Positions 40,352 to 43,436 of a stretch of 43,436 nt of DNA are shown piece by piece. Source of the DNA: CAZUVM01 sp964623885 (lineage in GTDB: Bacteria > Verrucomicrobiota > Verrucomicrobiia > Limisphaerales > UBA8199). The translations under genes and the position numbers were made by a program. The DNA lies in contig CAZUVM010000002.1 in NCBI GenBank assembly GCA_964623885.1, positions 1-43,436 of the forward strand, given 5' to 3'. Within the stretch, counting starts at the first letter, position 1. The number at the start of each line of letters is the position of its first letter. The notes beneath the pieces are model-generated. The model made no database searches, was not told the DNA's origin, and was given only the letters and a program-made list of their open reading frames with translations.

Positions 40352-41806
40352 ATGAAGCCATTTTTCGATGAAGAGGCTTTTCAACTAAGTGTAAACCGCC
40401 GGACTTTTCTCAGCCGTGCCGCTTATGGCCTGGGTGGCATAGCGATGGCCTGCCTGATCCCGCCGGCCGCCGCGGAGACTGGGCCTGCCCTACCCATCAC
40501 GGAGCGCTGGCGCGGTATTATCAATCCACCGAATTACCCGCCGCGAGCCCGGCGCGTGATTCACCTTTGCATGGCCGGCGGCCCTTCCCATCTGGAGAGC
40601 TTCGATTACAAGCCGGCTTTGAAGGAATTGGATGGGAAGCCATTTCCGGAGTCCTACACCCGCGGGCAGGAACTCGCGCAACTCCAAAACACCCCGCTCA
40701 AAGCTCGCGGCCCGTTCACGACGTTCCGTCAGCATGGCGCGTCCGGCCAGGAAATATCGGATATCTTTCCCCACATCGCCGGCATTGCCGACGACATCTG
40801 CATTGTGCGCTCGATGCATACCGAACAGATCAACCATGACCCAGCCCATGCTTTTATGAATACCGGCACGCGGCTCAAAGGCCGGCCCAGCATGGGTTCC
40901 TGGCTGTTGTACGGGTTGGGCGCCGACACCGAGGACCTGCCCGGGTTCGTCGTCCTGACCTCTGCCGGCAAAAGCGGACTGCAGCCCGTTTCAGCACGGC
41001 AATGGTCGAGCGGCTTTTTGCCCAGCAAATTCCAGGGCATTCTTTTTCAGTCCAAAGGCGACCCGGTGCATTACGTCGGCAACCCGGAAGGTGTGTGTCA
41101 GAGCACGCAGCGCCAGGTCGTCGAGGAAATCAATCGCTTGAACGGCATGCTCGAGGAACGCGAGCTGGACCCGGAAATCGAGACCCGCATTAGCCAGTAT
41201 GAAATGGCATTTCGCATGCAGACATCGGTCCCCGACCTGGCCGATCTCCATTCCGAGCCGCAATACATTCTGGATCTCTATGGTGTGAAACACCCGGGCG
41301 AAGGCACCTTTGCTTCGAATTGCCTGCTGGCCCGGCGCTTGGCCGAACGTGGCGTGCGCTTCATCCAGCTTTACCACCGCGCCTGGGATCACCACAGCGA
41401 TATTGAGAAGGATATGCCGGTGGCGGCCCAGGAGGTAGACCGGGCCTCGGCGGCGCTGGTGGCGGACCTCAAGCAGCGCGGGATGCTGGATGAAACACTG
41501 GTAATTTGGGGGGGAGAATTCGGACGCACGCCGATGGGCCAAGGCTCCGGCCGCGACCATCACATCAATGCCTTTTCAATTTGGATGGCCGGCGGCGGCG
41601 TCAAAGGCGGACTGACCTGGGGCAGCACCGACGAACTGGGCTATCGCTTCGTCGAGGACGACCAGCAAATGCACGTCCACGATCTCCACGCCACGATGCT
41701 TTATCTCTGCGGCATCGATCACAAACGGCTCACGTTCCGCTACCAGGGCCGACACTTCCGCCTCACCGACGTCGCCGGCGAAGTGGCCCACCAGATTATT
41801 GCTTGA
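40352..41806 (+). CDS. Tat-exported DUF1501 protein, partner of the long planctomycete-cytochrome protein
   Basis: A 484-residue protein with a twin-arginine signal (NRRTFLSRAAYGLGGIAMAC). DUF1501 features are VIHLCMAGGPSHLESFDYKP, SMHTEQINHDPAHAFMNTG, LLARRLAERGVRFIQLYHRAWDHH, WGGEFGRTPMGQG and the C-terminal DLHATMLYLCGIDHKRLTF. The many His/Asp residues suggest the metal-dependent alkaline-phosphatase fold, but no substrate is established. It follows the DUF1553 gene by 3 bp, and its stop overlaps the TTG start of a flippase-like gene. It is related to, but clearly diverged from, the DUF1501 protein at 19523-21025. Confidence 0.9.
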   Translation: MKPFFDEEAFQLSVNRRTFLSRAAYGLGGIAMACLIPPAAAETGPALPITERWRGIINPPNYPPRARRVIHLCMAGGPSHLESFDYKPALKELDGKPFPESYTRGQELAQLQNTPLKARGPFTTFRQHGASGQEISDIFPHIAGIADDICIVRSMHTEQINHDPAHAFMNTGTRLKGRPSMGSWLLYGLGADTEDLPGFVVLTSAGKSGLQPVSARQWSSGFLPSKFQGILFQSKGDPVHYVGNPEGVCQSTQRQVVEEINRLNGMLEERELDPEIETRISQYEMAFRMQTSVPDLADLHSEPQYILDLYGVKHPGEGTFASNCLLARRLAERGVRFIQLYHRAWDHHSDIEKDMPVAAQEVDRASAALVADLKQRGMLDETLVIWGGEFGRTPMGQGSGRDHHINAFSIWMAGGGVKGGLTWGSTDELGYRFVEDDQQMHVHDLHATMLYLCGIDHKRLTFRYQGRHFRLTDVAGEVAHQIIA

Positions 41807-42543
41807 GAGAGCACAATGTGCTGTGGTCGGTCCTGAGCTACGGGGTCGCCGCCGGCTGCTTGTACTGGGTGTTCCACGGAGTTGCACCGTCGGAACTGTG
41901 GCGATCACTGGCGGGGGTGCGCTGGTGGTGGCTGATTCCAGCGGTGGTGCTTGATTTGATGGTCTATGTCTGTGCGGCGTTGGAGTGGCGCATCCTGTTG
42001 CAACCAATAGGGCGACTTTCGTTCGCGCGCGCCGCACAGGCGTTATTCGTGGGAAGATTCGCCAACGATGTGTTGCCGGTGCACGCCGGATATGTGATTC
42101 GAATTTTTTTGGTGTCGCGCTGGCTGGGGACGAACGTCGCGGCGGTGGTTCCATCATTGCTCATCGAACGACTACTCGATGGTTTGTGGCTCGCGCTCGC
42201 ATTGGGGCCGATGATTTTTTTCTTTCCGTTACCGGAAAGATTGGCGCGCGGTGGAGAAATCCTCGGCGCAGTAATCGTGTTTGGCGTTGGGGTGGTGATG
42301 TGGCTAATTGTGCGACCTCCGCGGCAGTCAGCGAAACATCACGGCGGATGGAGGCGCTCGGAATGGGTGCAGAAGGTTGGCGCGGCGTGGCTGCCGGTTT
42401 TTTCCTCGATCATTTTGATCGCAAAACGAGCCTCGTTTTTCTTTATTTCGGTTTCGCGGCCGGCACGCTGCTTTGTGCCTTGGCGCCCACTTACCAGCTT
42501 TTGGTCGCCGCGCGCGCGATCGCCGGCGCGTTTGGCGGCGTAA
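41803..42543 (+). CDS. Truncated flippase-like membrane protein (lysylphosphatidylglycerol synthase TM-region family)
   Basis: The start is TTG 41803, overlapping the DUF1501 stop (TTGA); GTG 41818 is the next option. The ORF gives 246 residues, but only the first ~185 look like the family: VLSYGVAAGCLYWVFHG, WWWLIPAVVLDLMVYVCAALEW, ARAAQALFVGRFANDVLPVHAGYVIRI and IERLLDGLWLALALGPMIFF. This family has ~320 residues and 7-8 membrane helices. From about base 42360 the frame turns into Arg/Ser/Pro-rich nonsense while another frame encodes an MFS transporter segment. The simplest reading is a deletion that joined two genes, leaving this one broken. It could still make a short membrane protein. 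Confidence 0.6.
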   Translation: MREHNVLWSVLSYGVAAGCLYWVFHGVAPSELWRSLAGVRWWWLIPAVVLDLMVYVCAALEWRILLQPIGRLSFARAAQALFVGRFANDVLPVHAGYVIRIFLVSRWLGTNVAAVVPSLLIERLLDGLWLALALGPMIFFFPLPERLARGGEILGAVIVFGVGVVMWLIVRPPRQSAKHHGGWRRSEWVQKVGAAWLPVFSSIILIAKRASFFFISVSRPARCFVPWRPLTSFWSPRARSPARLAA

Positions 42544-42686
42544 CCGGCGCGACGATCCTGGCGATCATCGGCGATGTCATCCCCGAATTCCGGCGCGGCG
42601 CCCCCATGGGCATGGTTATGTCCGCCTTTTCGGTAGCATCGATTTTCGGTGTGCCGGCCGGGCTAGGTGCTCGCTTCCTGGTTTAG
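42363..42686 (+). pseudogene. Fragment of an MFS transporter (about TM2-TM4)
   Basis: In the frame of ATG 42363, ~107 residues read as the start-middle of a major facilitator transporter: GFFLDHFDRKTSLVFLYF (motif A loop between TM2 and TM3), LLCALAPTYQLLVAARAIAG (TM3 to TM4), GDVIPEFRRGAPMGMV and ASIFGVPAGL. TM1 is absent upstream and the frame stops at TAG 42684-42686, long before the ~390 residues of a complete transporter. It overlaps the flippase-like ORF in another frame. This is almost certainly a remnant. Confidence 0.7.
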
Positions 42687-42826
42687 CTGGCACATATCCG
42701 GCCAAGGTGAATTCGTGTCGCTGAGTGCCTCCCGGCTGCGTCCGATACGAAAATTGTCGCTGAATTGTAACCTTCATCCGCCGCTTGCCGAATTATCATC
42801 GCAAGCCGCTGAAATATCTTAGCTGA

Positions 42827-43436
42827 ATGAAACATCTACCAAGTGTAATTCTAGGATTGGTCTGCGTCGGATTGGCTGCATTTCTCTTCGTGAGCAAACA
42901 GAACAACGACGCGCAGCATCAAAGGGACGCCGAAGCAATCACCAACACTTCGAACCTGCTGTCTTCGTCCCAGATGGAAGCCGCCGGTTTCAAAGGGAAA
43001 GCAATCATTCTTTCGAACCAGCTCGAAACCTGCCAATCCACGTCCTTGAGGCTTTCGAATGAGTTGATTGAAGCCAAATCGGCCCTTGCCACCGCCAAGG
43101 AGGAGCGGGAGGGGCAGATCGCTGACCTCAACCGGCAAATCTCACAGCAAACCACGCAATCGGAAACCGAAAGACAGGTTTTGAGCCGGCGCATTACGGA
43201 TTTGACCCGCCAGATCGCCGAACTCACGAATGAAATCGCTTCGGTCCAGGCCGCTCTGGGTCAGGCGAACAGGGATTACGTGCTTTTGGAGAATCGCTTC
43301 CGCAGAGACGTGGCGGAACGGGTTGTTGCGGAACGGAAACTCAACAATCGTACCGAGCTAAAGACCCAGATGGAGTATTTGCTTTGGAATCCAACCAACG
43401 AGATTTCCGAAGACCGAATCCGCGAAGGATTAGACG
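42827..43436 (+). CDS. Membrane-anchored coiled-coil protein, 3' end outside window
   Basis: The frame is open from ATG 42827 to the window end (203 codons, no stop). Residues ~5-23 are a membrane segment or signal anchor (SVILGLVCVGLAAFLFV). From ~60 to ~170 the sequence is a long heptad-like coiled coil rich in Glu, Gln, Arg and Leu (VLSRRITDLTRQIAELTNEI). The last visible part, MEYLLWNPTNEISEDRI, leaves the coil and may begin a C-terminal domain. The architecture resembles periplasmic coiled-coil proteins of Verrucomicrobiota with unknown function. It follows 140 bp without genes, after the MFS remnant. Confidence 0.65.
   Translation, partial: MKHLPSVILGLVCVGLAAFLFVSKQNNDAQHQRDAEAITNTSNLLSSSQMEAAGFKGKAIILSNQLETCQSTSLRLSNELIEAKSALATAKEEREGQIADLNRQISQQTTQSETERQVLSRRITDLTRQIAELTNEIASVQAALGQANRDYVLLENRFRRDVAERVVAERKLNNRTELKTQMEYLLWNPTNEISEDRIREGLD

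Noticed and set aside
1..43436. tRNA, rRNA, 4.5S RNA or CRISPR arrays
   Set aside because: I scanned the intergenic gaps by eye for tRNA arms, regularly spaced repeats and long structured RNAs and saw none; a dedicated RNA search could still find a short one.

Overview
The window looks like chromosomal DNA of a Verrucomicrobiota bacterium, probably of the Limisphaerales/Pedosphaera type. This placement is inference from gene content. There are two planctomycete-type cytochrome (DUF1549/DUF1553) + DUF1501 gene pairs, a GreA with a very long N-terminal extension of the kind known from Chlamydiae, Gram-negative outer-membrane and type IV pilus genes, and GC-rich coding DNA with few clear Shine-Dalgarno sites. 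I see no tRNA, rRNA, CRISPR array, transposase or phage gene.

Layout. 1-5.3 kb: the end of a large secreted cohesin-like protein, a strong terminator, and a eukaryote-like bifunctional glycogen debranching enzyme. 5.3-9.6 kb: a pilus ATPase locus (TPR-MshEN protein plus PilB) behind a possible sigma-54 promoter, then moeA. 9.6-16.3 kb, minus strand: a secreted unknown, a GH51 arabinofuranosidase, an S9 peptidase and rsmB. 16.4-19.5 kb: the giant GreA-like factor and a DUF4185 secreted protein. 19.5-22.9 kb, minus strand: the first planctomycete-cytochrome/DUF1501 pair. 23.1-28.5 kb: ffh, a GT9 glycosyltransferase, a GT39-like membrane glycosyltransferase and a PocR-AraC regulator. 28.6-36.2 kb: a seven-gene electron-transfer operon. 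36.2-41.8 kb: a HAD hydrolase and the second, longer planctomycete-cytochrome/DUF1501 pair. 41.8-42.7 kb: a truncated flippase-like gene joined to an MFS fragment. 42.8 kb to the end: a coiled-coil membrane-anchored protein that runs off the window.

The most interesting system is the 28.6-36.2 kb operon. It encodes two small monohaem cytochromes, a coiled-coil porin, an NAD(P)H-type flavoprotein with GltD/NfnB architecture and added ferredoxin clusters, a Rieske protein, a b6-type cytochrome b with subunit IV fused, and a membrane-anchored hexahaem cytochrome c. Together they could link an NAD(P)H/quinone pool to periplasmic, and perhaps outer-membrane, electron carriers. A PocR-AraC regulator is divergent from it.

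The second notable signal is a 73-bp palindromic element present twice. One copy is in the operon's only long internal gap and the other lies inside the open reading frame of the second planctomycete-cytochrome gene. Each copy is open on both strands and encodes nearly the same peptide each way (VGDDVRS...GLLTSSPT), which recalls the Rickettsia palindromic elements. A degenerate relative may sit after the GreA-like gene.
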